Shown: positions 25,188 to 33,996, counted from the first letter of the stretch. The stretch is 64,000 nucleotides of DNA from Thermogemmatispora onikobensis (GCF_001748285.1 NZ_BDGT01000002.1:124001-188000); one strand, 5' to 3'. The notes: generated by a model not told the origin, from the letters alone. A program made the numbers and translations.

Positions 25188-25571
25188 GTGCCTCTCGACG
25201 CCCGCAAAACTCAGCACGTACTCCAGCTCATCAACCGCAGCTACGCAGGGCGCCAGCGTAGCCTTGTCGCCGTCGTGCTCAGTGGAGGCAGCTACAGCTA
25301 TCGTCTCATCCAGGGCATTCTGCGCCCCCTGCACTGCCCTGATCCCCAGGTCTATGATACCAGTGGTCAGCCGCCGCGACCCGAGGCCGATCTCTTGCTC
25401 ATTGCTCCTCTGGGCACCGACTTCAGCGGTGTTGTCTACCTGGCTGATTGTACTGTGGCCAGCGCCAGTGCCGTGGCCACGGCGGTCAAATACGAGCTGA
25501 TCGAAGCCGTACCTGTGGGCCTGCTGCCCGGAGGAACCCATCTGCGCGTTCTCCTGCGCCGCCTGCGCTGA
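25188..25571 (+). CDS. Hypothetical protein at the end of the portal operon
   Basis: The 127-residue product starts at GTG with AAAGGA nine bases upstream. It has alternating alpha and beta patterns (VPLDARKTQHVLQLINRSY, SLVAVVLSGGSYSYRL, ADLLLIAPLGTDFSGVVYLA). The open frame reaches back to 25035, but those 51 codons are Pro/Gly-rich and overlap the gene before it. No family is recognised. It is probably cotranscribed with the portal gene. Confidence 0.55.
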   Translation: MPLDARKTQHVLQLINRSYAGRQRSLVAVVLSGGSYSYRLIQGILRPLHCPDPQVYDTSGQPPRPEADLLLIAPLGTDFSGVVYLADCTVASASAVATAVKYELIEAVPVGLLPGGTHLRVLLRRLR

Positions 25572-25630
25572 GCCGCAGGCTCTAATCTGTGGTGCAGCAA
25601 GATGAGATTGCGCCGCTGTGAAGCGACGCA

Positions 25631-25659
25631 TTGCTTTCAAGCTCTGCCTGTGGTATGCT
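25631..25659 (+). promoter_or_regulatory. Sigma70-type promoter upstream of the TM-Rossmann protein
   Basis: TTGCTT (25631-25636), 17 bases, TATGCT (25654-25659), about 125 bases before the start at 25784. It separates this gene from the island's portal operon. Confidence 0.6.
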
Positions 25660-25783
25660 CTCGTTGAGATCTAAGCGCAGTTTTGGCCCATTGGGCGCCT
25701 TCTCAGAGATTAAGACATCTCACTCAGGCCATGCTATTCATTTCATTTTCAGTTGAAATGCTGATTGCAGGAGGGTAAGTGTC

Positions 25784-26293
25784 ATGGAAGTAGTGCTAGC
25801 TGCCCTTGACTGGATCGGACGCATTCTCGTCGTACCTGCGCTGATTGCCTTCGTCTTAGGCGTCTATGAATGGTCACGTGGAGTCTTGGAGGTTCTCTAT
25901 CGTCTAGGGCTGGGTTTGACACGCCGAAAAATTGCCCTTCTGGCGAAGGGCGACAATGTCGTCAGCGGTCGCAGCCTCTTGCTTGATCCGCGCCTCTTCC
26001 GTGAAGAAAACCTGATCATTGTCACTTCGCCCAATGATCTGGGCCGGGCTGAGCGCGCCGATGTTTTGCTGGTTTACTGGGAAGATTGGAAAGACCATAT
26101 TGATGACATTCTACGCCTCAAAAGGGACCACGTCGCCCTGGTAATTTACGCACTGCCTCAGACCATTTCCCCCGAGAAGCTAAAAGAGCTTGACAGTCAT
26201 CGCTATACCATTGTGACTAACTTCCGTGGCCGCCTGCTCAACGACGTCATTGTCAGCCTCATTGCCATGAGCCGCCAGCCTCGTAGCGCATAA
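25784..26293 (+). CDS. One-TM protein with a small Rossmann-like domain
   Basis: The 169-residue product has one N-terminal membrane helix (about 12-38, ILVVPALIAFVLGVYEW). A cytoplasmic alpha/beta domain follows with strand-like segments KIALLAKGD, ENLIIVTS, ADVLLVYWEDW, HVALVIYALP and YTIVTNFRGRLLNDVIVS. The size and alternation resemble small TIR- or receiver-type sensor domains, but no catalytic glutamate or phospho-aspartate motif can be named with confidence. GGAGGG lies upstream of the ATG. Its stop is nine bases from the end of the convergent ABC gene. Confidence 0.6.
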   Translation: MEVVLAALDWIGRILVVPALIAFVLGVYEWSRGVLEVLYRLGLGLTRRKIALLAKGDNVVSGRSLLLDPRLFREENLIIVTSPNDLGRAERADVLLVYWEDWKDHIDDILRLKRDHVALVIYALPQTISPEKLKELDSHRYTIVTNFRGRLLNDVIVSLIAMSRQPRSA

Positions 26294-26302
26294 GGAAGCA
26301 GC

Positions 26303-27025
26303 CTAAAGAGTAGCATCCACATCCTGAGCGAACCATAGCGCTATGGCCTTCGTCCAGTCCACAGCTGCTGGAGGACCCTGGTAGACGAGCTGCCCCTCTT
26401 TCAGGACAATGATCTGAGAGGCCAGCTCGCGGAGCATCTCCAGGTGGTGGCTGGTCAGCAAAACGCAGGTCCCTCCGGCAGCCCGCTGCTGCAGATCGCT
26501 GCAAAGCAGTTGTAGTGCGACGGGATCGAGTGCATTGAAAGGCTCGTCCAATAGCAGAATGGGGACATCGACCATCAACGCTCTGATCAGGCCCAGGCGC
26601 TGAAGCATGCCCCGCGAGTAGGTGCGTACAGGCCGGTCCAGCGCCTCCTGTAAATGATAGCGCTCTGCCAAAGCCAGCGCTTGCTTGAAGGCTTCGGACT
26701 GGCCATAGACATCGGCATGGAAGGCCAGATGTTCTGTGCCAGTCAGATGGGGATTGGTAAATGGCTCATCGGGCAGATAAGAGACCCGGCGGCGGATCTC
26801 CCAGGTCCGCTGCCCTGGAGACAGGCCCAGCACGTTTACCTTCCCGCTATCGGGCGTGAGCAATCCCGTAATCAGCCGCAGACAAGTGGTCTTTCCGGCG
26901 CCGTTGTGACCGGCGAGCGCGGTAATTGTGCCAGCAGGGACCGCACACGTCAGATGGTCCAGAGCCAGAAGCTTACCATAGCCTTTACTCACTTCGTGGA
27001 ACTCAATGAGTGCTGCATGTTCCAT
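26303..27025 (-). CDS. ABC-2 type transporter ATP-binding protein
   Basis: The 240-residue protein has Walker A (GHNGAGKTT), a signature-like YSRGMLQRLGLIRAL, Walker B (ILLLDEPFNALD) and a switch histidine (LTSHH). The LDEPFNALD form and the short length match ATPases of ABC-2 exporters. It begins three bases after the stop of the permease gene upstream, so they form one operon. Substrate unknown. Confidence 0.92.
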   Translation of the reverse strand: MEHAALIEFHEVSKGYGKLLALDHLTCAVPAGTITALAGHNGAGKTTCLRLITGLLTPDSGKVNVLGLSPGQRTWEIRRRVSYLPDEPFTNPHLTGTEHLAFHADVYGQSEAFKQALALAERYHLQEALDRPVRTYSRGMLQRLGLIRALMVDVPILLLDEPFNALDPVALQLLCSDLQQRAAGGTCVLLTSHHLEMLRELASQIIVLKEGQLVYQGPPAAVDWTKAIALWFAQDVDATL

Positions 27026-27028
27026 CTG

Positions 27029-28339
27029 TCAAAACCAGGCCAGCAGCAGAGCTGCCAGCAACTCGCATAGCCCCAGCGCGATGAAGCCAGGCAGAGGAGG
27101 CACCTCACGCCAGGCACACCAGGCCAGAGCCAGCAGCCCCAAGTATCCAGGGAGAAAAGCAACCAGAGCGAAAAGGGAATGCCCTGTAAGGCCAATTATG
27201 AGCAATGATAGCGACATAAAAGGGAGATAGATCAGTGTGAAAGCAGCGGAGAAGCCGAGGAGCTGCTGGCTGACATGCAAAGGCAGGCCAGTAGCCCGCA
27301 GCAGACGGCCTTGCTCTACAAGATAAGAATAAGCCGGCCAGCCGAGCTGAGCGGTGGCCAGGCTGCAACCAAGCAACCAGAGACCTGCCGCTCCAGTTGG
27401 GAAGAAGTACCCCAGAGCAAGCAGCCCAGCCAGACGGCTCACCAGGAGCGTAGGAAGGCGTAACTGAGGAGACAGGCACAGCGCCAGACACAACCATTTA
27501 GCGACAGCCCATCGTCTGTCGCTGGCAGTGAGAGGATAGAAAGAAGCACGTCGCTCGGGCGTAGCCGCCAGCTCCCAATAGCGCAGCAGGCGCGGTAGCG
27601 TCCAGGCTGCGACAAGTACAGTGCTGGCGGTCAGCGGTAGCAGGAAGAGCCAATGACCTTGCAAACTGGCCAATGCCCAGATCCAGGGCCAGCACCACAA
27701 GGAAACCAGATCAAAGGCGAAAGAGCGCAGTGCGCGCAGGTGCTCCTCGCTTATGCCCGCATGGAGAGTGCTGGGAGAAAATGCCAAAAACAGCAGAGCA
27801 AGCGCTCCGATGCTGGCGAAACGGATCAGGATCAACACAGCTCCTGGCCGGACGAGCGAGAGCAGATGCAGCCCTGTCCCAAATAGCATCACGAAGCCAC
27901 AGTAGAGCAGCAGCCCACCACAGCCAGCCGGCGTCAAAGTGAATGGGAGCAGACCGCTGAAGCCGAGAGCCAGCAGAGGAGCCAGCAGCAGAGCCGTCAG
28001 AGCCAGGATATTGCTCAGGAGCCAGTCGCTGAGCACGGTAAGAGCCACCTGCCAGGGAACCAGAGGCAGGCCTAGCAGATACTCCCACTCGCGGGCCAGA
28101 CGACTGGTGAGCAAGCCGACACGCCCAGCATTCAGATCGCTTGTGAGCAGGGTCACCACCAACAGCCAGAGGGCCACCTCCTCGGCGGTCAGATGGTGAA
28201 TGCGTCCGAATACCAGGGCCACGGCCACACCCGAAAGGATCAGCAGCAGCGAGACGAGGCCGCTCATAGCCCAGGCAAAGAGCGGCGTCCCCCACGGACG
28301 CCGCCCGCTCAGATACTTGTAGCGGATCAGCAGCGCCAT
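27029..28339 (-). CDS. ABC-2 type permease, about 10-12 membrane helices
   Basis: The 436-residue product is almost entirely hydrophobic with many membrane helices (for example GLVSLLLILSGVAVALVFG and LSLLIIGLTGHSLFALVAF). It pairs with the ATPase downstream. It is longer than standard ABC-2 permeases (about 250-300 residues), suggesting a fused pair of half-permeases or a distinct exporter family. The start at 28339 has only a weak purine-rich leader. Confidence 0.8.
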   Translation of the reverse strand: MALLIRYKYLSGRRPWGTPLFAWAMSGLVSLLLILSGVAVALVFGRIHHLTAEEVALWLLVVTLLTSDLNAGRVGLLTSRLAREWEYLLGLPLVPWQVALTVLSDWLLSNILALTALLLAPLLALGFSGLLPFTLTPAGCGGLLLYCGFVMLFGTGLHLLSLVRPGAVLILIRFASIGALALLFLAFSPSTLHAGISEEHLRALRSFAFDLVSLWCWPWIWALASLQGHWLFLLPLTASTVLVAAWTLPRLLRYWELAATPERRASFYPLTASDRRWAVAKWLCLALCLSPQLRLPTLLVSRLAGLLALGYFFPTGAAGLWLLGCSLATAQLGWPAYSYLVEQGRLLRATGLPLHVSQQLLGFSAAFTLIYLPFMSLSLLIIGLTGHSLFALVAFLPGYLGLLALAWCAWREVPPLPGFIALGLCELLAALLLAWF

Positions 28340-28839
28340 AAGCCCTTCTTATCTTGTGGAAGTGAGCGAGGGGCAACTCGCCATGTGCCCGGTGCTATCC
28401 TTTCTGCCGTATGCCCCCTGTCCGATTGACGGATGCGATAAATTCCTCGCACTATAGTATAGCATCGATTTCCTCTCAGAGCGAGTGGCTGCAACTCTCT
28501 CTTCTTATCACAAGGCAGTTATTCTGAAACAAGAGAAATTATCAGGATCATCAAATGCTCAATCATCCGCTCATCCAGACCTATAGTGAGCGAACAGGCA
28601 GTTCTATGACAACTCCACCAGGCTGGCAAAGGGGCGAAGTCTCCCCGAGCTTCCTGCTATGCCGGGGGGCTTACGAGCAAAGGCAAGAGCCATCTATTGC
28701 AGGCGAGTGGGTGGGGGAAAAGAGCATCCCTCTTTTGGAAGAAAGTTCCGCTCGCTCGTTCTATTACAAGGGAACCACGTTTTATGTGAACGAGCAGCAG
28801 GCCGGTTCGAGTAGAGCCGCAAGGAAGGAGGTTAGAGCC
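28340..28839. other. Divergent intergenic region
   Basis: About 500 bases between the permease gene and the next plus-strand gene. It contains the minus-strand promoter and an open plus frame (from 28555) in phase with the next gene. That frame lacks a ribosome site and has no membrane or domain pattern. Confidence 0.5.
28456..28464 (-). promoter_or_regulatory. Extended -10 promoter of the ABC-2 operon
   Basis: On the minus strand TGCTATACT (28464-28456), an extended -10, about 120 bases before the permease start. No good -35 box lies at the right distance, as allowed for extended -10 promoters. Confidence 0.5.
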
Positions 28840-29361
28840 ATGCTCAGCAGCTCATCGAGTAAGTGCCGTTCCGTGCTGTGGTTAGGGCCGACCATGCTTG
28901 AGCAGCGGATCGAGCTGCTTACCCGCCTTCTGCTCCTACTGATAGCCCTTCTCTGTGGCTGGGGTCTCTTCTTCCTGCCCGGAACCATTCCCATCCACTA
29001 CAGCCTCAGTGGTTCTATCCATCCCGATCTCACTGGCAGCAAATGGATTCTGGCCCTCTTCTTCCTGCTGGCCCTGGCCCTCTACGGGCTGCTCACTCTG
29101 CTCAGCCGCTGGCTTTATGCCCTGTACCATCCCTTCATGACTGCCCCCCAGCGTGCAGTCCACCGTTATCGGCTTGGGCGCTTACTGCTGGCCGGGTTGA
29201 AGCTCTGTCTCAGTGCGCTCCTGGCCTACCTCTCGTGGATGTTTATCCAGGGAGCCATTAGTGGTCTCAACAGCTGGATCTTCCTGGGTTTTCTGCTCTT
29301 AGCGGTACTGCCTTCGTTGCTGGTCCTTCTCTATCTTATCCAGGTTCGGCGCCTGCCCTAA
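28840..29361 (+). CDS. DUF1648-like membrane protein
   Basis: The 173-residue protein has four predicted membrane helices. Between the first two lies PGTIPIHYSLSGSIHPDLTG followed by SKW, which matches the DUF1648 pattern 'P.HF...G..D..GSK' found at the start of SdpI-like immunity proteins. The start at 28840 has a perfect AAGGAGG eight bases upstream, so the open frame from 28555 is not used. The function is unknown; in other bacteria related domains occur in toxin-immunity sensors. Confidence 0.65.
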   Translation: MLSSSSSKCRSVLWLGPTMLEQRIELLTRLLLLLIALLCGWGLFFLPGTIPIHYSLSGSIHPDLTGSKWILALFFLLALALYGLLTLLSRWLYALYHPFMTAPQRAVHRYRLGRLLLAGLKLCLSALLAYLSWMFIQGAISGLNSWIFLGFLLLAVLPSLLVLLYLIQVRRLP

Positions 29362-29420
29362 GTCTATCCTGACCGATCACGAGGTCGCCCACGTTCTTCT
29401 TCCTGTCAGGAGCAGTCTGC

Positions 29421-30392
29421 TCAAGGCAGCAGGCCGCCTGGTGGCAGCGGCTTGAGCCAGCGGTCTAAAAACAGATAGGCTGCTTCTCGGGCCTCGGGAG
29501 GGAAGGTGTGGCCGCCCTGGAAGACCAGATAGCGGAAGCGCTCTGGCACTCCTAGCTGAATATAGATACTCTGTGCGTAGTTCACCATAAAATAGAAACC
29601 ATCGATTGGCAACAGCGGGTCCTGTTCGCCGCCGACCATCATAAAGGGAGTCGGAGCCAGGGCTGCGACGAGATCATCCATATCGGCCACATCGAGCAAA
29701 CCTGGAATGCAGTTCACCAGCGGCTGGCTCAGACCATCGCGCAGCAGCGATTTCAGCAGGGTCAGCCCGCAGGATGCCACCCCGGCCATCACCCTGGCGT
29801 CGTACCAGGTCAACCAGAGCGCCTCGAGTCCGCCCAGCGAATGGCCAATCACCCCCAGGCTCTGCTTGTCCACTTCCGGGAGTGAGCCCAGAAGATCCAG
29901 GCTACAAGTCAGGTCATGCAGGTACTTGGCCTGCAGCGACGAGCCTTTCAGCAAGCGCTTCGTAAACTCAAAGCGCTCATAACTTTCTCCCATCAGGGCC
30001 GCCCGTCGTCGACGGATCTCTTCCGGAGGACGGCGCTCCTCGTAGCAGAGAAGATCGGGGCACAGCACCACATAGCCGCGCAAGCAGATTTCCCGTCCAT
30101 AATGGTACATTGGATCACCAGTGATCCCGCCTACCTCTCCTTTTCCCAGCTCACAGCCCTCGCTATCGCGATGAATGGCCAGGATCGCCGGCCAGCCCTT
30201 CTTTGGCTTCTCCTCTTGCGGATGCAGCAGCCAGGCTGGCATGACCTCGCCCGGCTCGACCATGTAGGTGACGCGCGTGCGTGTATACCCTTCCTCTGCG
30301 ATCGGCTCCTCAAAGACCGCCTCCAGAGGCACCTTCGAAGGGAATCTTCCCAGACGTACCAGGATCTTCTCTCGCAACAGACGATTCTCCAT
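29421..30392 (-). CDS. Alpha/beta hydrolase (dienelactone hydrolase or acetyl-xylan-esterase-like)
   Basis: The 323-residue protein has the nucleophile elbow GHSLGG (about 184-189). The probable acid lies in GGEQDPLLP and the histidine in FQGGHTFPPE, with an oxyanion region AIHRDSEGCELGKGE near the start. The long N-terminal part before the fold resembles the Abhydrolase_7 group. Such enzymes cleave esters or remove acetyl groups from sugars; the substrate here is unknown. The leader GAGGAG lies before the start. Confidence 0.85.
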   Translation of the reverse strand: MENRLLREKILVRLGRFPSKVPLEAVFEEPIAEEGYTRTRVTYMVEPGEVMPAWLLHPQEEKPKKGWPAILAIHRDSEGCELGKGEVGGITGDPMYHYGREICLRGYVVLCPDLLCYEERRPPEEIRRRRAALMGESYERFEFTKRLLKGSSLQAKYLHDLTCSLDLLGSLPEVDKQSLGVIGHSLGGLEALWLTWYDARVMAGVASCGLTLLKSLLRDGLSQPLVNCIPGLLDVADMDDLVAALAPTPFMMVGGEQDPLLPIDGFYFMVNYAQSIYIQLGVPERFRYLVFQGGHTFPPEAREAAYLFLDRWLKPLPPGGLLP

Positions 30393-30851
30393 CTCTTCTC
30401 CTCTCTTTCTACCTGCGATACCTCATAGCCCGCAACCGGGTCGCTGCAGTGTTGAGCCAGAGCCGGCGGCGGCAGACAGGCGAAGCAGCGGCGCGAGACC
30501 TCTGTAAGCTGCAGACACGTGCCCTCTCTGAGCGCCGAAGCGCCCTCTCTGCCTGGAAGCTGGGCCGCTGTCCCCGACGAATCATAGACAGCTCACCTGC
30601 TACAGCACCTTCCCACGCAGCGCCTCACTCATCCTTTCCGAGCCTCTCATTTCTTGTATAGCAGAAAAGATATGAATTGTATGATATGCATATTGTAATG
30701 CACTGCTTTAAGAATTGCAAGCCTAGGGCAGCGATCTTGCCAACCTTACCTTGTCAGAGGGCAACGGCTGCGGTAGTGTATTATCAATGGGGCTGGCCAG
30801 GGAAAGTAGCCAGCGCCAGCTCCAGCTGACCACACCAAGGAGAGACTGACC
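30393..30851. other. AT-rich intergenic region
   Basis: About 460 bases, with an AT-rich core near 30655-30720 that contains a 10-base palindrome ATATGCATAT (30684-30693). A TTGTCA at 30751-30756 with TAGTGT 17 bases later is a weak plus-strand promoter for the ABC genes. No convincing ORF. Confidence 0.4.
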
Positions 30852-31838
30852 ATGATGTCTGCTCATGCGCAGACGACGGGACAGATGGCCGATCTTGCAG
30901 CCTTGCCCGAGGGAGCAGAGGCGGCCATCGTCGTAGATAGATTCTGCAAAAGCTATAGCGGACGACGTGTCGTTGACGAACTCAGTTTCAGCGTGCGGCG
31001 TGGGGAAGTTTTTGCCCTGCTGGGACCAAATGGGGCTGGCAAAACCACCACCGTTGAAACGCTAGAGGGCTACCGTCGCCCTGATGGGGGGAATGTACGT
31101 GTTCTTGGGCTTGACCCTATCCGGGATGCTGCGCGCCTCAAGCCGCTCATTGGCGTCATGCTCCAGCAAGATGGTCTCTATCCTATGCTACGCCCACGGG
31201 AAGTAGTGCGCCTCTTTGCTGGCTACTACCAGCGGCCCCAGCCCGTTGACCAGCTCCTGGAGCGTGTTGGTATCGACCCTGGCACGAAAACCATCTGTCG
31301 CCGGCTCTCTGGTGGCCAGAAGCGGCGCCTGGCTCTCGCTCTGGCCCTCGTTGGCAACCCCCAGCTGCTCTTTCTCGACGAGCCTACCGCCGGAATGGAC
31401 CCCCAGGCCCGTCTGGCTACCTGGGAGATGATTCGCGACCTCAAGGCTCAAGGAATCACTATCTTGTTGACAACTCATCTGATGGACGAAGCCGAGCGTT
31501 TGGCCGACCGCGTAGCCATCATTGATCATGGCCGGCTCATCGCCCTGGACACTCCTGAGCGGCTGACCGGTGTTGACAGCGCTACTGTTGTGCGCTTCGT
31601 TGCTCCTGCCGGCCTCGATTGCCATGCTCTCGCCGCCTTACCAGGGGTCCAACGCGCCGAGGAAGTACGGCCCGGCAGCTACCTGCTCGAAACGGCGCCG
31701 CAAAGCATGCCGGCGGTCCTGGCAGACCTCACGGCCTGGTTGCGCGATCGAGGCATCACCTTGACCGAATTGCGTGTTGGTCATGGCTCACTCGAAGAGC
31801 TATTCCTGCGCCTGACCGGGTCCGAGATGCGTGAATGA
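30852..31838 (+). CDS. ABC-2 type transporter ATPase (drug or polyketide export type)
   Basis: The 328-residue product has Walker A (GPNGAGKTT), signature LSGGQKRRLALALAL, Walker B (LLFLDEPTAGMD) and the switch histidine (TTHLMDEAERLADR). A DrrA-like C-terminal extension ends in LEELFLRLTGSEMRE. This pattern is typical of ATPases exporting drugs or polyketides. The ATG pair at 30852/30855 has AAGGAGAG upstream. Next to it is the permease. Confidence 0.93.
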   Translation: MMSAHAQTTGQMADLAALPEGAEAAIVVDRFCKSYSGRRVVDELSFSVRRGEVFALLGPNGAGKTTTVETLEGYRRPDGGNVRVLGLDPIRDAARLKPLIGVMLQQDGLYPMLRPREVVRLFAGYYQRPQPVDQLLERVGIDPGTKTICRRLSGGQKRRLALALALVGNPQLLFLDEPTAGMDPQARLATWEMIRDLKAQGITILLTTHLMDEAERLADRVAIIDHGRLIALDTPERLTGVDSATVVRFVAPAGLDCHALAALPGVQRAEEVRPGSYLLETAPQSMPAVLADLTAWLRDRGITLTELRVGHGSLEELFLRLTGSEMRE

Positions 31839-31881
31839 GTGGAAAGGCTGGTCTTCAAGCGCTCTTTGTGGAGGTAAACAG

Positions 31882-32676
31882 ATGACAACTCTTGCCGATA
31901 CGAGCCGGAGCGGGCGGGTGCAGCCACAGCCGTCGCAGGCGGCTCCCTTCCTCCGTCAGGTGGGGACCCAGCTCAAAGCCGAGCTTCTCCTGACCTCGCG
32001 CCGTGGCGAAAACATTCTTGTCACGCTCATTCTCCCTGTGATTCTCCTGGTCTTTTTCGCCTCGCTCAAGATCATCCCTGTAAGCTCAGGCTCGGTCATT
32101 AACTTTCTTTTGCCCGGCATCCTGGCTTTAGCCATCATGGCCTCGGGCATGGTCCATCTGGGCATCTCGACCGCCTATGAGCGGTACTACGGCGTGCTCA
32201 AACGTCTTGGAGCGACGCCTCTCCCGCGGAGCGGTCTCATCGTTGCCAAAATTGTCGCTGTGCTGCTTCTAGAAGTGCTGCAAGTGGTCCTGCTCGTGGG
32301 CATCGCCCTCCTCTTCTATGGCTGGCGACCCGTTGGCTCGCCGGGCCTGGCCGTTCTCGTCCTGGCCCTGGGAACCATCACCTTTGCAGCCTTGGGGCTG
32401 GCTATGGCTGGTAGCTTGCGCGCTGAGACAACCCTGGCAGTGGCCAATGGTCTCTATCTGCTCTTTCTGCTCATTGGAGGCGGCATTTTGCCCCTTGACC
32501 ACCTGCCAGCTCCCCTGGCAGCTCTGGCTCAGTATCTGCCTGCCGCGGCCTTCACCCAGTCGCTGCAGGCTGCTCTGACTGCTGGTGCTCCTTTCCCTGG
32601 CACAGCCCTGCTGACACTGCTCATCTGGATGATTCTCATCCTGGGGGTGGCCGTCAGGACGTTCCGTTGGGAGTAA
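31882..32676 (+). CDS. ABC-2 type permease
   Basis: The 264-residue permease has six membrane helices and the ABC-2 domain features (AERYYGVLKRLGATPLPR-like segment before a helix, GGGILPLDHLPAPL near the end). It starts at 31882 with GGAGG seven bases upstream; a frame open from 31831 would overlap the ATPase gene. Together with the gene upstream it forms a DrrAB-type exporter. Confidence 0.9.
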   Translation: MTTLADTSRSGRVQPQPSQAAPFLRQVGTQLKAELLLTSRRGENILVTLILPVILLVFFASLKIIPVSSGSVINFLLPGILALAIMASGMVHLGISTAYERYYGVLKRLGATPLPRSGLIVAKIVAVLLLEVLQVVLLVGIALLFYGWRPVGSPGLAVLVLALGTITFAALGLAMAGSLRAETTLAVANGLYLLFLLIGGGILPLDHLPAPLAALAQYLPAAAFTQSLQAALTAGAPFPGTALLTLLIWMILILGVAVRTFRWE

Positions 32677-32923
32677 CGCTTTCCTGTGGGAATAAATTAA
32701 ATCATCTCATTGTTTTTGTCAGGTGGAAGCCCTGAGAAGAGAGCTTGAGCAGGAGCTTCTCAACAGAGAGGTCAGACGGCAGACGAGCGTCTCCTCAAGA
32801 GGCGCTCGCGGCGAGCCGGAGAGCAGAGAAGGAGGGCCAGCCGCGAAGGGCGGCGATGGCTCACAAGATCCGAAGCGCAGGGAAGACAAGCCTGATTGAG
32901 CGTGTGAAAGGAGGTGAGCGGCG

Positions 32924-33370
32924 ATGGTCGACATCATCCGCTACGATCCTTTCCGCGAGGTGATCAGCCTGCGGGATGCCATCAATCGGCTCTTTGAGGA
33001 GAGCGTTGTGGCGCCTGTCTGGCGTTGGGATGAGGCCGTAGCGACCATCCCCATCAATGTGCGCGAGAACGAGCACGGCTATCAGGTTCAGGCGCAGATC
33101 CCTGGGGTGAAGCCTGAGCAGCTGGAGGTGAACGTCTCCGGCAACACACTGACGCTCAAGGCTGAGGTGCCGCGCGAGGAGAAGGAAGAGCAGCGTGGTC
33201 AGTGGCACGTGCGGGAGATTCGCAGCGGTAGCTTCGCGCGGACGATTACCTTCCCGAAGGACATTGATAGCGGGAAGACCGAGGCCAGATACGAGAACGG
33301 CCTATTGACCGTGAATGTTCCCTTCGGCGAGGCGAGCAAGCCGAAGAAGATCCGCGTCAAGGCCGCCTGA
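32924..33370 (+). CDS. Small heat-shock protein (Hsp20/alpha-crystallin)
   Basis: The 148-residue chaperone has an N-terminal arm (DIIRYDPFREV), an alpha-crystallin domain (NEHGYQVQAQIPGVKPEQLEV) and the closing YENGLLTVNVPF segment. It holds unfolding proteins without ATP. The ribosome site AAAGGAGGTGA is the strongest in the window. No CIRCE repeat (HrcA site) is seen upstream, so heat control may be by another route. A strong terminator follows. Confidence 0.95.
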   Translation: MVDIIRYDPFREVISLRDAINRLFEESVVAPVWRWDEAVATIPINVRENEHGYQVQAQIPGVKPEQLEVNVSGNTLTLKAEVPREEKEEQRGQWHVREIRSGSFARTITFPKDIDSGKTEARYENGLLTVNVPFGEASKPKKIRVKAA

Positions 33371-33440
33371 ACCTGAGCGCTGGCGTGTAGCGCGTATGCA
33401 GGCTGAAATCGCGGAGCTGTGACCAGAGCTAATGCCAGAT

Positions 33441-33475
33441 CCCTCACCGTTCTCCAGCGACGGTGAGGGCTTTTT
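33441..33475 (+). terminator. Rho-independent terminator after hsp20
   Basis: A perfect 9-bp stem CCCTCACCG/CGGTGAGGG (33441-33449 with 33461-33469), then C and TTTTT. It lies about 70 bases after the stop codon. Confidence 0.92.
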
Positions 33476-33546
33476 ATGTGCTCTGGAACAGGCACCAGGC
33501 AAGACGGGCTTGCTGACTCTGACTGCCTGCTCCTCAAGCCTCTTTC

Positions 33547-33595
33547 AAAAAAAAGCGCCTGCACAACCATGCCGTCTGCTTTGAGGCTGTGCAGG
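33547..33595 (-). terminator. Terminator of the tRNA-Arg transcript
   Basis: On the minus strand a stem (33595-33585 with 33568-33558, one mismatch) is followed by eight T (33554-33547). It lies 42 bases past the tRNA 3' end. Confidence 0.85.
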
Positions 33596-33636
33596 CTGCT
33601 GATGGGAGATATTCAGCAGAGGGATGCCACGATCGG

Positions 33637-33708
33637 TGTCCCCGACAGGAATCGAACCTGCGCGCCCGGTTCCGGAGACCGGTGCTCTATCCACTGAGCT
33701 ACGGGGAC
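33637..33708 (-). tRNA. tRNA-Arg (anticodon CCG)
   Basis: Read on the minus strand the cloverleaf is complete. The acceptor stem GTCCCCG pairs with CGGGGAC, and the D arm contains GCTCAGTGGATAGAGC. The anticodon stem CCGGT/ACCGG encloses CTCCGGA, giving anticodon CCG. The T arm is CAGGTTCGATTCCTG. The discriminator base is A, and the CCA end is not encoded (the genome reads CCG next). A terminator follows. Confidence 0.97.
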
Positions 33709-33996
33709 TTATTCCACCCAGGATTATACCATATCTGTCAACGTGCGTCACCACTTCCGCATGGATTCCTCTCCCCCGTAGCGTAGGCACTGACGCCGCT
33801 CCTTCCATCCTGTTGCTCGCCCCTCACGGCCAGCGCCCAATCACATGCTCGCCTTGGCCAACGTCGAAGAGTGTCGTTTTTGCTGGCCAGGAAGGCCAGC
33901 ACCCTTCTGCAACCAACTGCTCTCTCATTTTACTGCCTGCTTCTTAGCGTAAAATTTAGCTCGCCTGCTTCGCAATTAGATTGTCGCATTTAGCTA

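Noticed and set aside
14040-25784. Attachment sites of a prophage
   Set aside because: I could not find a matching direct repeat at the island edges by eye, and the only tRNA gene (33637) is about 8 kb away. A computed repeat search could change this.
28555-28839. Longer N-terminus for the DUF1648-like protein
   Set aside because: The internal ATG at 28840 has a perfect AAGGAGG, and the upstream 95 codons show no domain.
32677-32923. CIRCE element upstream of hsp20
   Set aside because: No TTAGCACTC-N9-GAGTGCTAA-like repeat is present in the leader.
33545-33808. 87-codon minus-strand frame
   Set aside because: It runs across the tRNA-Arg gene and its terminator, which explain the sequence.
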